Assembly (NCBI RefSeq): GCF_002368395.1
Contig: NZ_AP018254.1
Span: forward strand, 310,001-374,000
Source of the DNA: Calothrix sp. NIES-3974
Lineage (GTDB): Bacteria > Cyanobacteriota > Cyanobacteriia > Cyanobacteriales > Nostocaceae
Length of the DNA stretch: 64,000 bases
Direction: 5' to 3'
A program made the translations under genes and the position numbers. The notes below the pieces were generated by a model. That model saw only the letters and a list, made by a program, of their open reading frames with translations, was not told the origin of the DNA and did no database searches. The first letter of the stretch is position 1. Every line of letters begins with the position of its first letter. Positions 29,316 to 38,723 of the stretch are shown one piece after another.

Positions 29316-30218
29316 ATGAAATTAGTAGTGGTACAACTTGCAGTCGCTCTGGGATTACTGGTTGTCCACGGGTGTGGAAACCAACCAGAACAACCAGCTC
29401 AAAACCCAACATCGGACAATGCAAATATTCAAAAAAGTATTAAAAATAATACTCCCCCAATTTCCTTAGATAGTACACACAATCACCAGGGAACAACTAG
29501 TCAGTCACCTTCACCCCCAGAAACCACCACAGCCAAATTAACCTCCACACCACAAGTCTCTTCCACCCAGGGAGTACCCCTAGAAATTCAAGTTAAAAAT
29601 CAAGCTGGAAAACCAGTGGAAAAATTTGCCACCCCCCAAGAAAAGCCAATGCATATGATTGTGGTGAGTGATGATTTACGCTTCTTTAATCATATTCACC
29701 CCGACTATCAGGGACAGGGTAAATTTGCCATTAAACATGATTTTCCTGCACCAGGGAATTACACTTTATTTACAGATTACCAACCCTCTGGACAAAGGGA
29801 ACAGGTTTCAGTGGAAAAAATTAGTATTCCCGGTGATGTTCCCCTTCCCAGCAGTTTAGAAACCTTCTCAGATACCCAAACCGTAGGGAATACAAAAGTT
29901 CAACTCAAAACTTCCCCCTCCCAACTCAAATCGGGACAGCAAAGTAAATTTAGCTTTAGTTTGATTGATACAGTTAGTAAAAAACCAGTTACTGATTTGC
30001 AAACATACCTAGGCAGACAAGCCCATTTAGTAATTATACGCAGTTCATCACCCCTGACAGCTAATGACTATATTCACGTCCATTCCTTAAATACAGAAAC
30101 AAAATCTGAAATTCAATTTCAATCCCAACTACCGCAAAAAGGTACTTACAAGATGTGGCTACAATTTCAGCGTCAAGGCAAAATTACCACAGTACCCTTT
30201 TGGATTAACGTTAATTAA
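29316..30218 (+). CDS. Secreted lipoprotein with duplicated His-rich beta domain
   Basis: A 300-residue protein with a short N-terminal hydrophobic segment and a probable lipobox Cys at residue 20 (LLVVHGC; the His at -2 is unusual), then a Ser/Thr/Pro/Gln-rich spacer to about 85. Two homologous beta-sandwich-like units follow. The first has MHMIVVSDD...FFNHIHP (H113, M114, H126, H128); the second has AHLVIIRSS...DYIHVHS (H237, H254, H256). Each ends in a G-(N/T)-Y strand. The H-x-H and Met/His spacing suggests metal (copper) binding, as in related secreted proteins beside metal-transport genes. Those genes are not seen here, so this is inference. The family is not named with confidence. Confidence 0.72.
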   Translation: MKLVVVQLAVALGLLVVHGCGNQPEQPAQNPTSDNANIQKSIKNNTPPISLDSTHNHQGTTSQSPSPPETTTAKLTSTPQVSSTQGVPLEIQVKNQAGKPVEKFATPQEKPMHMIVVSDDLRFFNHIHPDYQGQGKFAIKHDFPAPGNYTLFTDYQPSGQREQVSVEKISIPGDVPLPSSLETFSDTQTVGNTKVQLKTSPSQLKSGQQSKFSFSLIDTVSKKPVTDLQTYLGRQAHLVIIRSSSPLTANDYIHVHSLNTETKSEIQFQSQLPQKGTYKMWLQFQRQGKITTVPFWINVN

Positions 30219-30268
30219 GGCTAATTAAGGCTTGCTCCTACTCCTCTGGATCAAGGTAGACGGGGAGA

Positions 30269-32140
30269 TTAGGTGTTTTTAAATTCGTGCGATCGCAAAT
30301 GTTGCCATTGCCATTCCTGGGATATATTGTCTGTAGCGGATTTAGGGTGAGATACTTGATTGCGAGCAACTGTGACAATTTCCACAGGAGGACAGACGCG
30401 ATCGCCATTTTCATGGAACTGGAGCAACCCAGTCACCCCCTGGATGCTTTGATGTTGCACTTTGAAAAATTGGCGCATTTCTACGAGCAATTTTTGCTGC
30501 GGTGAATGTCTTTCCAAGGATTTGAGAATCAGTAAGATGGCATCAAAAGCAGTAGCACTGCGCCAAGTTAAGTTTCTGCTCCCCCACAACCTAGTTCCCA
30601 GTTGACAAAAGGCCTGGGCTACAGTATTTTTACCATTACACCCATTCTCTGGACTGTCCCAATGCCAAGGAATACAGGCTATTAACCTTCGGGAAAACTC
30701 AGACGAATCCCGTTCTTGCATCCAGTGCAGCACATTCTCCTGATAAAAGGTTGCCGAACCAGCAATCAAACATCGACTTAAACTTAATCTGCTAACCAAA
30801 CCAATATTGTGAAGGGAGTTGGGTTCGATTCCCCCGTCCGGAATCAAGACAATTCCATCAACCTGTCCTTGAATCCTCTGGAGAAAGTTCTGAAGATGGT
30901 AAATATCTCCCCCTAGCTGTCCATATTCAGAGTGCAGTTCTAAGGAATGGAGATACTTGGCGAGATTTTCCTTCACAGAATGACGATAGGAACAACTGTA
31001 GCTGCTATTTTCATTGTAAATAATCGCGATTTTGCCCTTGACTAGGGTGTTAACTAAATACTCAACTAGGTAAGCTGCGTTAATTCGATCTTGGGTAGTG
31101 AGTCGATAAAAACCAATACTATCTTCCAGGTGGGAAAGTTGATTGGAGGTACTGGAAGCATTCGCCAGCACAATACCTTTCCCATTGTAAAATTTGAGGG
31201 CAGCTTGAGTCATTTCACTGGAATAATGACCCACCACAGCCACTAATTCTATCTCATCAGCTAAGGTTGCTAGCTTTTCCGCCGTTTGATTGTAGGGAGC
31301 ATAAACGTTGTTAGTATCATTGACAACCATAATCCGCAGAGCAATCCTGCGACCAATGGGGAGAGAACTATCACCACAGATGGAAAATAAAGACTCCCAA
31401 GGGTTTTGTTCCGGAAAAAACTCCATCCCTAATGGGGTTCTATCAAAATGCTGATAATTAACAATGGATTGAATTTGTGCCACTCCACGCAAAATTTCTG
31501 TAGCGATCGCACCTTGATTGTGGTAGAAGGGAACAACAACTGCCAAGGTATAAATTATGATATTCCTCTGCTGCAAAAATGCTCGTTGGGTTTCCAGTAA
31601 ACAGTTATTCAGGTAGATACCAATCTCCGGATTTCCCCTACCATAGCGTTGCTGCTCCCCATACCAGGCTTTGGCAAAGAATAACAAAGCTTGGTAGTAA
31701 AATCCCTGCTGATACCTTTGGGTAGCTCTAATCTGGAGTTGAGCTATTTGTGGATGACTCGGATGCAAAAACACCTGACCTCCGAAGCTACCCTGAAAAT
31801 GGTCGCTATTTAAATCCGGAGGGGGTTCTAGTTTATACCCATTCCCAGCATCAAGCAGAAAATTCAGAATCAATGTCCAATTATTCGCAATCTCCCCCTG
31901 TTCTATTTGCATCAAATGGGCAATTTTCGGATAAATATGGTTTGAGAGTCGATTTCCAATTTCCGCATCACTCAGGTGAATTATATCCGCAACCTGCTTA
32001 CGTCGCTTTCCCAATAGAAACAGACCAATCATTTGCTTGTCCCGTTCCGAGAGCAGTTGCCGATCAAGACTTCGCTCCACATCCTCAAAAAAGCGTTCGA
32101 TATTAATACCTAGGCGCTCGATAATTTGCTGTTCAATCAC
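30269..32140 (-). CDS. HTH domain fused to type I periplasmic-binding-protein (receptor) domain
   Basis: A 623-residue protein with no signal peptide. Residues about 28-80 (LLSERDKQMIGLFLLGKRRK and on, then IHLSDAEIGNRL) form an HTH of the LuxR/response-regulator type, similar to N-terminal HTH modules of large cyanobacterial signalling proteins. A linker and a helical TPR-like stretch (about 125-175, LQIRATQRYQQGFYYQALLF) follow. From about 193 (YTLAVVVPFYHNQG) to the end is a branched-amino-acid-receptor fold: LRIMVVNDTNNVYAPYNQTA, VAVVGHYSSEMTQAALKF, and the C-terminal FDAILLILKSL. It is probably a cytoplasmic ligand-sensing regulator rather than a transport protein. It starts at 32140 and ends 50 bases from the lipoprotein gene, convergently. 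Confidence 0.75.
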   Translation of the reverse strand: MIEQQIIERLGINIERFFEDVERSLDRQLLSERDKQMIGLFLLGKRRKQVADIIHLSDAEIGNRLSNHIYPKIAHLMQIEQGEIANNWTLILNFLLDAGNGYKLEPPPDLNSDHFQGSFGGQVFLHPSHPQIAQLQIRATQRYQQGFYYQALLFFAKAWYGEQQRYGRGNPEIGIYLNNCLLETQRAFLQQRNIIIYTLAVVVPFYHNQGAIATEILRGVAQIQSIVNYQHFDRTPLGMEFFPEQNPWESLFSICGDSSLPIGRRIALRIMVVNDTNNVYAPYNQTAEKLATLADEIELVAVVGHYSSEMTQAALKFYNGKGIVLANASSTSNQLSHLEDSIGFYRLTTQDRINAAYLVEYLVNTLVKGKIAIIYNENSSYSCSYRHSVKENLAKYLHSLELHSEYGQLGGDIYHLQNFLQRIQGQVDGIVLIPDGGIEPNSLHNIGLVSRLSLSRCLIAGSATFYQENVLHWMQERDSSEFSRRLIACIPWHWDSPENGCNGKNTVAQAFCQLGTRLWGSRNLTWRSATAFDAILLILKSLERHSPQQKLLVEMRQFFKVQHQSIQGVTGLLQFHENGDRVCPPVEIVTVARNQVSHPKSATDNISQEWQWQHLRSHEFKNT

Positions 32141-32202
32141 GACTTAGTATTTCCAGGCAAACCGATAAACAGAAAACTTACCGAGCTGGACACAAACCCA
32201 GA

Positions 32203-32778
32203 TTAAATACCTTTTCCTTCCAAAGGTACACCTAAAAACCGTGCTAACTCCGCACCTTGAATTTCCAAATCTTGCAGTGACAAAGGCTGACCCACCCGAG
32301 TCAAGGGAATATCGCGCCGACCTTTCACCCGTAAATATAGCGATCGCTTGGGATTCAGTCCTTCTTTGATTTCAACCCGAACCGATTGGATATCTTGGAT
32401 TTTTCCTTCAATCAGGATTTGCCGATTCTTACCAGGAAAACCCCAGCGGAAAATTTTCATCTCTCCTGTTTCTTTGTTGAATTCATTGTAGCCACCACCT
32501 AAATCCCACAGGATTGTCAACCACAGGTAAATAGCAACAAGCAGACCCGCAACGCCATACAAACCCATCACTAACCCTTGGGGGAAAAAAATCAACTGGG
32601 TAGGGTCAGACACTATGAGTAAATTTATTTTCAAGTAGCTAGATATGGATGCCAGCAAAAATCCAGTTGCACCAATTGTGACAACTGAAGTCCACCAGTA
32701 ATTGCTCAACCGACGCGAACCCAACACTTGTTGACGCAAAATTTGATTATTTGAGGTTTCAGTTGCAGAAACAGCCAT
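32203..32778 (-). CDS. ycf4: Photosystem I assembly protein Ycf4
   Basis: A 191-residue thylakoid membrane protein that scaffolds assembly of the photosystem I complex. Two N-terminal helices (about 28-48 and 66-91) are followed by a soluble domain containing WDLGGGYNEFNKETGEMKIF and VRVEIKEGLNPKRSLYLRVK, both characteristic of Ycf4. It starts at ATG 32778. Its stop lies 62 bases from the start of the HTH-PBP gene on the same strand. In many cyanobacteria ycf4 lies beside psbD/psbC, as here (divergent, with psbD 640 bases to the right). Confidence 0.95.
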   Translation of the reverse strand: MAVSATETSNNQILRQQVLGSRRLSNYWWTSVVTIGATGFLLASISSYLKINLLIVSDPTQLIFFPQGLVMGLYGVAGLLVAIYLWLTILWDLGGGYNEFNKETGEMKIFRWGFPGKNRQILIEGKIQDIQSVRVEIKEGLNPKRSLYLRVKGRRDIPLTRVGQPLSLQDLEIQGAELARFLGVPLEGKGI

Positions 32779-33415
32779 TTTAAAAGCCTTAACTTAATAA
32801 CTTAAATTGATTAATTTCCCTCCTTCCCAGTTTGACAGACTAGTACCCAGATTGCAACTTCCCAGGAAAACAGGGAATTGGGAGTGGTGAGTAGGGAGTA
32901 GCCATCATGTTAGAGATGACACCAGCAACCCGTGCAAGTGGCTTTTCACAAACCCTTTGATCAATCCGCTACAGGTCTAATTTTGAAATTCAGTCCCCCA
33001 GTTTGGACGCAACCAAACAAGAAAATAACTTATTCCCACTCCCTACTCCCCACTCCCTGACTTTTGAGACAATTTACCTGTCCACCCTAAATATCGGCGA
33101 TTTCTGAGAAAAGGTGTGTCAAATTGTAAATTTTCTGATATTGATATAAATAGGCAGGTTGGAGTTTTATACCTATTCTTTATGTACAAGACTAGGCGCA
33201 AACCTGTATGATTGTGATAAGTTAAGAACAATTAAGTTACTGCTGACTCAAAATCTGGGTAAGCAGTAGGGTTGTGAACTCAACCCTGAGAGACTACAAA
33301 TGCTCAGTAGCATACTCTCATAAATTCCCCTGTATAACGCGATTTAGGCACAAAGATTCACAAAATCTTGGACTTGAAAGCGTTGCAATTTTAGTAAAAA
33401 GAGGATTTATCGCAG
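32779..33415. promoter_or_regulatory. Divergent intergenic region ycf4 / psbD
   Basis: About 640 bases containing a CCCTACTCCCCACTCCC heptamer run (about 33037-33059, STRR-like). The 33240-33415 segment immediately upstream of psbD is GC-poor and would hold its 5' leader. Light-responsive psbD promoters are known from other cyanobacteria, but no specific motif was identified by eye. Confidence 0.45.
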
Positions 33416-34474
33416 ATGACCATCGCAGTAGGACGCGCCCCCAGTCAACGTGGGTGGTTTGACGTACTCGACGACTGGTTAAAGCGCGATCGCTTCGTGT
33501 TTGTAGGTTGGTCAGGAATCCTACTTTTCCCCTGCGCCTACCTAGCACTGGGCGGTTGGCTAACCGGAACCACCTTCGCCACCAGTTGGTACACCCACGG
33601 CTTGGCATCATCCTATCTGGAAGGATGTAACTTCCTCACAGTAGCCGTATCCACCCCCGCAGACAGCATGGGACACTCCCTGTTGTTCCTCTGGGGACCA
33701 GAAGCCCAAGGAGACTTTACTCGCTGGGTACAATTAGGTGGATTATGGACATTTGTAGCCCTCCACGGAGCCTTCGGATTAATCGGTTTCATGCTACGTC
33801 AGTTTGAAATCGCCCGTTTGGTGGGTATCCGTCCCTACAACGCCATCGCCTTTTCGGCTCCGATTGCGGTATTCGTCAGCGTGTTTTTGATGTACCCCTT
33901 GGGACAATCCTCCTGGTTCTTTGCCCCCAGCTTCGGAGTAGCAGCAATTTTCCGCTTCTTGTTATTCCTGCAAGGGTTCCACAACTGGACACTCAACCCC
34001 TTCCACATGATGGGAGTCGCAGGGGTATTGGGAGGAGCGCTGTTGTGTGCGATTCACGGTGCAACAGTGGAAAACACCCTGTTTGAAGACGGAGAAGCAG
34101 CAAACACTTTCCGTGCCTTCAACCCGACCCAATCGGAAGAAACCTACTCAATGGTGACAGCGAACCGTTTCTGGTCGCAAATCTTTGGGATTGCCTTCAG
34201 TAACAAACGCTGGTTACACTTCTTTATGTTGTTTGTGCCAGTAACCGGTTTGTGGATGAGCGCAGTCGGAATCGTGGGTTTAGCATTGAACCTGCGGGCT
34301 TACGACTTCGTATCCCAGGAATTACGGGCCGCAGAAGACCCGGAATTTGAAACCTTCTACACGAAAAACATCCTGCTGAATGAGGGTATCCGCGCTTGGA
34401 TGGCTCCTCAAGACCAGCCTCACGAAAAATTTGTATTCCCCGAAGAGGTACTACCCCGTGGTAACGCTCTCTAA
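33416..34474 (+). CDS. psbD: Photosystem II reaction centre protein D2
   Basis: A 352-residue D2 protein with the usual start [20 protein letters not shown]. It forms the PSII core heterodimer with D1 and carries one half of P680, the QA plastoquinone site and the non-haem iron. Landmarks are [20 protein letters not shown] near 103, the [19 protein letters not shown] region with Tyr160-equivalent and His197 in [29 protein letters not shown] near 212 (His-214 iron/QA), and the C-terminal [10 protein letters not shown]. The gene overlaps psbC by 17 bases. Cyanobacteria may carry a second, solo psbD elsewhere; only this one is in the window. Confidence 0.99.
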   Translation: MTIAVGRAPSQRGWFDVLDDWLKRDRFVFVGWSGILLFPCAYLALGGWLTGTTFATSWYTHGLASSYLEGCNFLTVAVSTPADSMGHSLLFLWGPEAQGDFTRWVQLGGLWTFVALHGAFGLIGFMLRQFEIARLVGIRPYNAIAFSAPIAVFVSVFLMYPLGQSSWFFAPSFGVAAIFRFLLFLQGFHNWTLNPFHMMGVAGVLGGALLCAIHGATVENTLFEDGEAANTFRAFNPTQSEETYSMVTANRFWSQIFGIAFSNKRWLHFFMLFVPVTGLWMSAVGIVGLALNLRAYDFVSQELRAAEDPEFETFYTKNILLNEGIRAWMAPQDQPHEKFVFPEEVLPRGNAL

Positions 34475-35846
34475 TCGTTCTTCAATGATGATGGGAGGAC
34501 GCGATCTAGAATCCACCGGATTCGCTTGGTGGTCTGGAAATGCTCGTCTCATCAATCTCTCTGGTAAACTCTTGGGCGCACACGTTGCCCACGCTGGCTT
34601 GATTGTATTCTGGGCTGGAGCAATGACCCTATTTGAGGTTGCTCACTTTATCCCAGAAAAACCCATGTATGAACAGGGTTTAATTTTGCTGCCTCACCTT
34701 GCTACCCTTGGTTGGGGTGTGGGTTCTGGTGGTGAAGTTATTGACACATTTCCCTACTTTGTGGTAGGGGTTCTCCACTTAATCTCATCAGCCGTTCTCG
34801 GATTTGGCGGTATTTACCACGCAGTTCGTGGTCCAGAAACCTTGGAAGAGTATTCTTCCTTCTTTGGTTATGACTGGAAAGATAAGAACAAAATGACCAA
34901 TATCATTGGTTTCCACCTAATTATTTTGGGTTGTGGAGCCTTGTTATTGGTATTGAAAGCCATGTTCTTTGGGGGTGTTTACGATACCTGGGCACCCGGT
35001 GGTGGTGATGTACGCGTGATTACCAACCCCACACTGAACCCGGCGATTATTTTTGGTTATCTCATCAAATCACCCTTCGGTGGAGATGGTTGGATTGTCG
35101 GCGTTGATAATATGGAAGATATTATCGGCGGTCACATTTGGATTGCCTTCATCTGCATCGGTGGTGGTATTTGGCACATTTTGACCAAACCCTTTGGTTG
35201 GGCACGTCGTGCATTCATTTGGTCTGGTGAAGCATACCTTTCCTACAGCCTTGGAGCCTTATCAATGATGGGTTTCATTGCTTCGGTTATGGTTTGGTAT
35301 AACAACACTGCCTATCCTAGTGAATTCTTTGGTCCTACTGGTCCCGAAGCTTCCCAAGCACAAGCTTTAACCTTCCTCATCCGTGACCAACGTCTGGGTG
35401 CGAACGTCGGTTCTGCCCAAGGTCCTACCGGTCTGGGTAAATATTTAATGCGATCGCCGACTGGAGAAATCATCTTCGGTGGTGAGACCATGCGCTTCTG
35501 GGACTTCCGTGGTCCTTGGTTGGAGCCATTACGTGGTCCTAACGGTCTTGACTTGGATAAAATCAAGAATGATATTCAGCCTTGGCAAGCACGTCGTGCG
35601 GCTGAGTACATGACCCACGCTCCTTTAGGTTCGATCAACTCTGTAGGTGGTGTAGCAACCGAGATCAACTCGTTTAACTATGTATCTCCCCGTGCATGGT
35701 TGGCAACTTCCCACTTCGTTTTAGGTTTCTTCTTCCTCGTCGGTCACCTATGGCATGCAGGACGCGCTCGTGCTGCTGCTGGTGGTTTCGAGAAAGGTAT
35801 TGACCGTGAGAATGAACCCGCAATGGCAATGAAGGAACTTGACTAG
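34458..35846 (+). CDS. psbC: Photosystem II CP43 antenna protein
   Basis: A 462-residue chlorophyll protein starting at the GTG 34458 ([16 protein letters not shown]), inside the end of psbD, the arrangement used across cyanobacteria and chloroplasts. The frame is open upstream to 34380, where it would read [10 protein letters not shown], resembling the extended chloroplast N-terminus, but the GTG gives the standard cyanobacterial start. Landmarks include [40 protein letters not shown] in the large lumenal loop (with the water-oxidation Glu/Arg ligands in GPTGPEASQ and [10 protein letters not shown]), and the C-terminus [12 protein letters not shown]. The 17-base overlap implies coupled translation, which helps keep D2 and CP43 in step. 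Confidence 0.97.
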   Translation: MVTLSNRSSMMMGGRDLESTGFAWWSGNARLINLSGKLLGAHVAHAGLIVFWAGAMTLFEVAHFIPEKPMYEQGLILLPHLATLGWGVGSGGEVIDTFPYFVVGVLHLISSAVLGFGGIYHAVRGPETLEEYSSFFGYDWKDKNKMTNIIGFHLIILGCGALLLVLKAMFFGGVYDTWAPGGGDVRVITNPTLNPAIIFGYLIKSPFGGDGWIVGVDNMEDIIGGHIWIAFICIGGGIWHILTKPFGWARRAFIWSGEAYLSYSLGALSMMGFIASVMVWYNNTAYPSEFFGPTGPEASQAQALTFLIRDQRLGANVGSAQGPTGLGKYLMRSPTGEIIFGGETMRFWDFRGPWLEPLRGPNGLDLDKIKNDIQPWQARRAAEYMTHAPLGSINSVGGVATEINSFNYVSPRAWLATSHFVLGFFFLVGHLWHAGRARAAAGGFEKGIDRENEPAMAMKELD

Positions 35847-35903
35847 GCTCGTTTTGAAAGCTCGTAAATCAAGTTTCTGGGAATAATAGTGATTTAGCGA
35901 TTT

Positions 35904-35931
35904 AGCTCCTGTTGCGACGGGGGCTTTTTTA
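35904..35931 (+). terminator. Intrinsic terminator of psbD-psbC
   Basis: AGCTCCTG (35904-35911) pairs with CGGGGGCT (35918-35925, two G-U pairs) around TTGCGA and is followed by TTTTTTATTT. It lies 58 bases past the psbC stop and closes the operon. The remaining 280 bases to the next gene contain nothing recognisable. Confidence 0.75.
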
Positions 35932-36211
35932 TTTCCGGTCAATAAAAAAGACGCTGTTAAATACCAGCGTCATGAATCCAGAGAGGAAACCCATCGAGTA
36001 AGCGAAAAGAAAGAAAATAAAATTTATACAAACTTATTGAAATTTCAGATTGAAATAGCGAATTCAAATTAGAAATTAAAATTAGCCTAGGAGCTTGATG
36101 CTAGTGAATTGGTTCACGGATCAACACAATCTAAACACAATGCGATCGCATGTTTTGTGGGAAATCACATTCCTCCTCGCAAACGACCGCATATGTTAAA
36201 TAAAATACAAA

Positions 36212-37303
36212 TTAGCTAACCGCAACTGGATTTAAGCCCAATTTTTCCAGTAATCTGTCGCAATCAAAAACTTCCGAGATTAAGTGGCGCATATATTCCA
36301 CCTTAATAGCTTCGTGAACCCGTACCTGTCCAAAAGCCCTATCCACAATTTCCACAGTTGTAAGGGTATCTAAATCTACAGATAAAATTGGTATTTCCAA
36401 TTCTTCCGCGCGATTGCGGATAAAATCTGGGGGGGGTAGCTGACCTGTTAAAATCAGACATTGGGTTGAAGTTTCCAAAGCTGCTTGTTGAATCTCAACG
36501 CGATCGCCTCCAGTGACAACTGCCATATTCCGACGCTTACGGAAATATTTGACCGCAGCATTGACATTCATGGCTCCAATCGCCAGACTTTCCACCATTA
36601 AATCCAAGCGATCGCTACGACATAAAACCTCCGCATTGAGTTGCTTAACTAATTCCCCGACACTGACACTCCGCATTAAATCACTACGAGGTAACATCCC
36701 GAGTACAGCGATTCCCCGTGCTTCTAAAAAGGGACGCATGGTGTCGTTGACCGTGGATAGATGTTGGACTGGGATGTCATTAATCACTACACCCACTAAG
36801 CGATCGCCAATTCTACCTTGAGCGGCAATAATTTCATCAATCGATAATAACGATTTATACCTAACAACAAATAATACTTTACCATCAAGGATGGTAGCGA
36901 CTTGGGGAAGGGAAAGATTAAACAAACTGCCTTCATCTAGAGTACCTGGTGCTTCCAATAAAACCAAATCACTTGGTAAAGAATGTAAATATTCTTGCGC
37001 TAAAGCTTGCTGATAATCAGTATTATCATCACCCTGTAAACGCTTGTGAACAGTGTTCTCATCCAGTGCAACCATCATCGGTAGTATATGCTGTTCAGTC
37101 AAATTCAGGCTGTTTTGGATGAATTGAACATCTTCTTCAATTAGCGTACCCTCTGATACGCGCAGACAAGTACCTACTGGTTTACCATAGGCAATGTCTA
37201 ACCCCCGTTCTTGAAGTTGATGGGATAGACCTAAAATCGTCGCTGATTTGCCGCTATAAGCCTCACCGGAAGCAACCAATAAATACTTTGCAACTTTTGG
37301 CAC
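36212..37303 (-). CDS. Phosphotransacetylase-family P-loop protein (BioD-like + DRTGG)
   Basis: A 363-residue protein with an N-terminal P-loop GTPase/BioD-like domain (ASGEAYSGKSATILGLSH, residues 12-29; VLLEAPGTLDEGSL near 114 for the Walker-B-like site). A DRTGG domain (about 215-330, containing AMNVNAAVKYFRKRRNMAVV and CLILTGQLPPPDFI) follows. This is the N-terminal architecture of Pta enzymes without the phosphotransacetylase catalytic half, so it cannot itself make acetyl phosphate. DRTGG domains bind nucleotides or di-adenosine phosphates in other families, so a regulatory role is plausible. It is read leftwards, 600 bases from ebsA. It starts at ATG 37303. Confidence 0.75.
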   Translation of the reverse strand: MPKVAKYLLVASGEAYSGKSATILGLSHQLQERGLDIAYGKPVGTCLRVSEGTLIEEDVQFIQNSLNLTEQHILPMMVALDENTVHKRLQGDDNTDYQQALAQEYLHSLPSDLVLLEAPGTLDEGSLFNLSLPQVATILDGKVLFVVRYKSLLSIDEIIAAQGRIGDRLVGVVINDIPVQHLSTVNDTMRPFLEARGIAVLGMLPRSDLMRSVSVGELVKQLNAEVLCRSDRLDLMVESLAIGAMNVNAAVKYFRKRRNMAVVTGGDRVEIQQAALETSTQCLILTGQLPPPDFIRNRAEELEIPILSVDLDTLTTVEIVDRAFGQVRVHEAIKVEYMRHLISEVFDCDRLLEKLGLNPVAVS

Positions 37304-37896
37304 GCCCGCACTCCTAAATCAAAAATAACAACATTTCATCAATTAACGGTTATATATATTTACCCATGAATTAGCAGTTAGGTGGTGTTTGCTGGACAGG
37401 CATATTCCCAGCTTAACTTGCATTCTCATATTTTGACCGTTAATGGGCATGACTTAATTATCTAAATTTTCAGCTAAAATTTTCGTGATATCAGCTCTGA
37501 GGCAAGAAAATAGGCGAAAACATCAAAATTATTTTTATTTTAAAGTACCACCCGACCAATCCGAACTAAATCGAACTCAAATAGTTTTAAAAAAGGGACT
37601 TCACAGGAACAGGCTTCTAACCTGTTCCAAAATTTAATCATAGTTAGGGATGGGTGAAAAATACTAAAAATCTTATCTTGTAAGCTTTGGAGGGTTTAGT
37701 TCCAGAAAATGCTTTCCCAATGGGTGTACAGAAGCTCAAAAAACCGGCATCTGTAGTTTTTTGAAGCCTGTGAAAAGTAGAATTTTTGGATTATAAAACT
37801 ACTCCCTACTCCCTACTCCCCATTCCCTACCCTCGCAAAGAGATTTTTTCCGCAGACCCTAGTTAGGCATTTAACTGAACTCAGACCAAAAATAAA
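37304..37896. other. Intergenic region with two hairpins and a heptamer run
   Basis: About 590 bases between the ebsA end and the start of the phosphotransacetylase-family gene. Hairpins: GGAACAGG (37606-37613) / CCTGTTCC (37621-37628), and GCTCAAAAAAC / GTTTTTTGAAGC (37734-37767, one bulge), a plausible ebsA terminator on the minus strand. ACTCCCT heptamers occur at 37801-37833. No ORF is convincing. Confidence 0.55.
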
Positions 37897-38271
37897 CTAC
37901 TCATCGATGTGTAATAGCTTACGATAAAAAACTTGCGAGAAATCCTTAATCCGATTGCGCTTGTAATTTTCCAGCAGTTCAATTAAAAAATTAACAAATT
38001 CAAAACTAGATGTCATTACTTCATAACTGAGTTCCGCATCACCAGCGAACTGGATGCGACAACGGGTTAAATCGGATGGGAGGGTAGCTACATTCCAGGT
38101 TGCCACAAAAGGAATATCCTCGCTACCTTCTATTTTCCTTTCCCCTTCTAAAACGCCTTTTTGATAAAGACCGATGGCAAAGGGGAGAAAATTTCGTTTC
38201 GCACCTTGGACGTAGGGTAAGTAAACGCTAGCTTGTTGTTGTGAAGCTGGTTGGAGCTGTTCAAAAGACAT
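37897..38271 (-). CDS. ebsA: EbsA, type IV pilus-associated biofilm regulator
   Basis: A 124-residue protein recognised by YLPYVQGAKRNFLPFAIGLY (residues 17-36), LEGERKIEGSEDIPFVATWN (about 41-60) and LPSDLTRCRIQFAGDAELSY. This is the family first described in Synechococcus as essential for biofilm self-suppression, which interacts with PilB and helps assemble type IV pili. In cyanobacteria it also affects DNA uptake and secretion. It starts at ATG 38271 and is transcribed leftwards, with no pilus gene beside it. The name is by similarity to the family only. Confidence 0.8.
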   Translation of the reverse strand: MSFEQLQPASQQQASVYLPYVQGAKRNFLPFAIGLYQKGVLEGERKIEGSEDIPFVATWNVATLPSDLTRCRIQFAGDAELSYEVMTSSFEFVNFLIELLENYKRNRIKDFSQVFYRKLLHIDE

Positions 38272-38723
38272 TTTGACTATACACCTCTAGTTGGTTGAAT
38301 CGTGAAAATCTGGCTGACCTCATTATTCCCAGAAATCAAGGCTGGACTCACATTAGTAATCCACTAACCCCTCCAGGACAGCTTAGGTTCAGGTTCGTTG
38401 TGTAGACCCATAGCGACTTCTCCTAGGAAGTAGTAAAATTACATTTACCAGTCAAAGTTAGTTTGGTGGATTATTGAGTCCGATCCACCAGCAAGAAATC
38501 TTGGATTCGACCTGTGTCGTGTTATCATTTTGCAAAAGAAGCCTACCCCATAGGGGTTAATGTTCTCATCTGAGTCACGAACTGGAAAAGGTCGATAAAT
38601 TCCGCATATCTTCGGACTAAGATGGAACAGATCGAAGTAGCATATTTATGTATACGCTGCTATGATCGGGTTTTTTTTCGGCATTTATGTACAAGTAAGT
38701 ATTGGTAGTTAAATAATTTACCT
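38272..38723. promoter_or_regulatory. Divergent intergenic region, ebsA / GT2 gene
   Basis: About 450 bases between two divergent genes. CTACCCCATAGGGGTTA (about 38544) is a hairpin similar to the TACCCCATAGGGGTA at 23995. Promoters for both genes lie here. No other feature was found. Confidence 0.4.

Noticed and set aside
30820-30850. tRNA-like T-arm (GGGTTCGATTCCCCC)
   Set aside because: It lies inside the coding sequence of the HTH-PBP gene and no anticodon arm or acceptor stem can be built around it.
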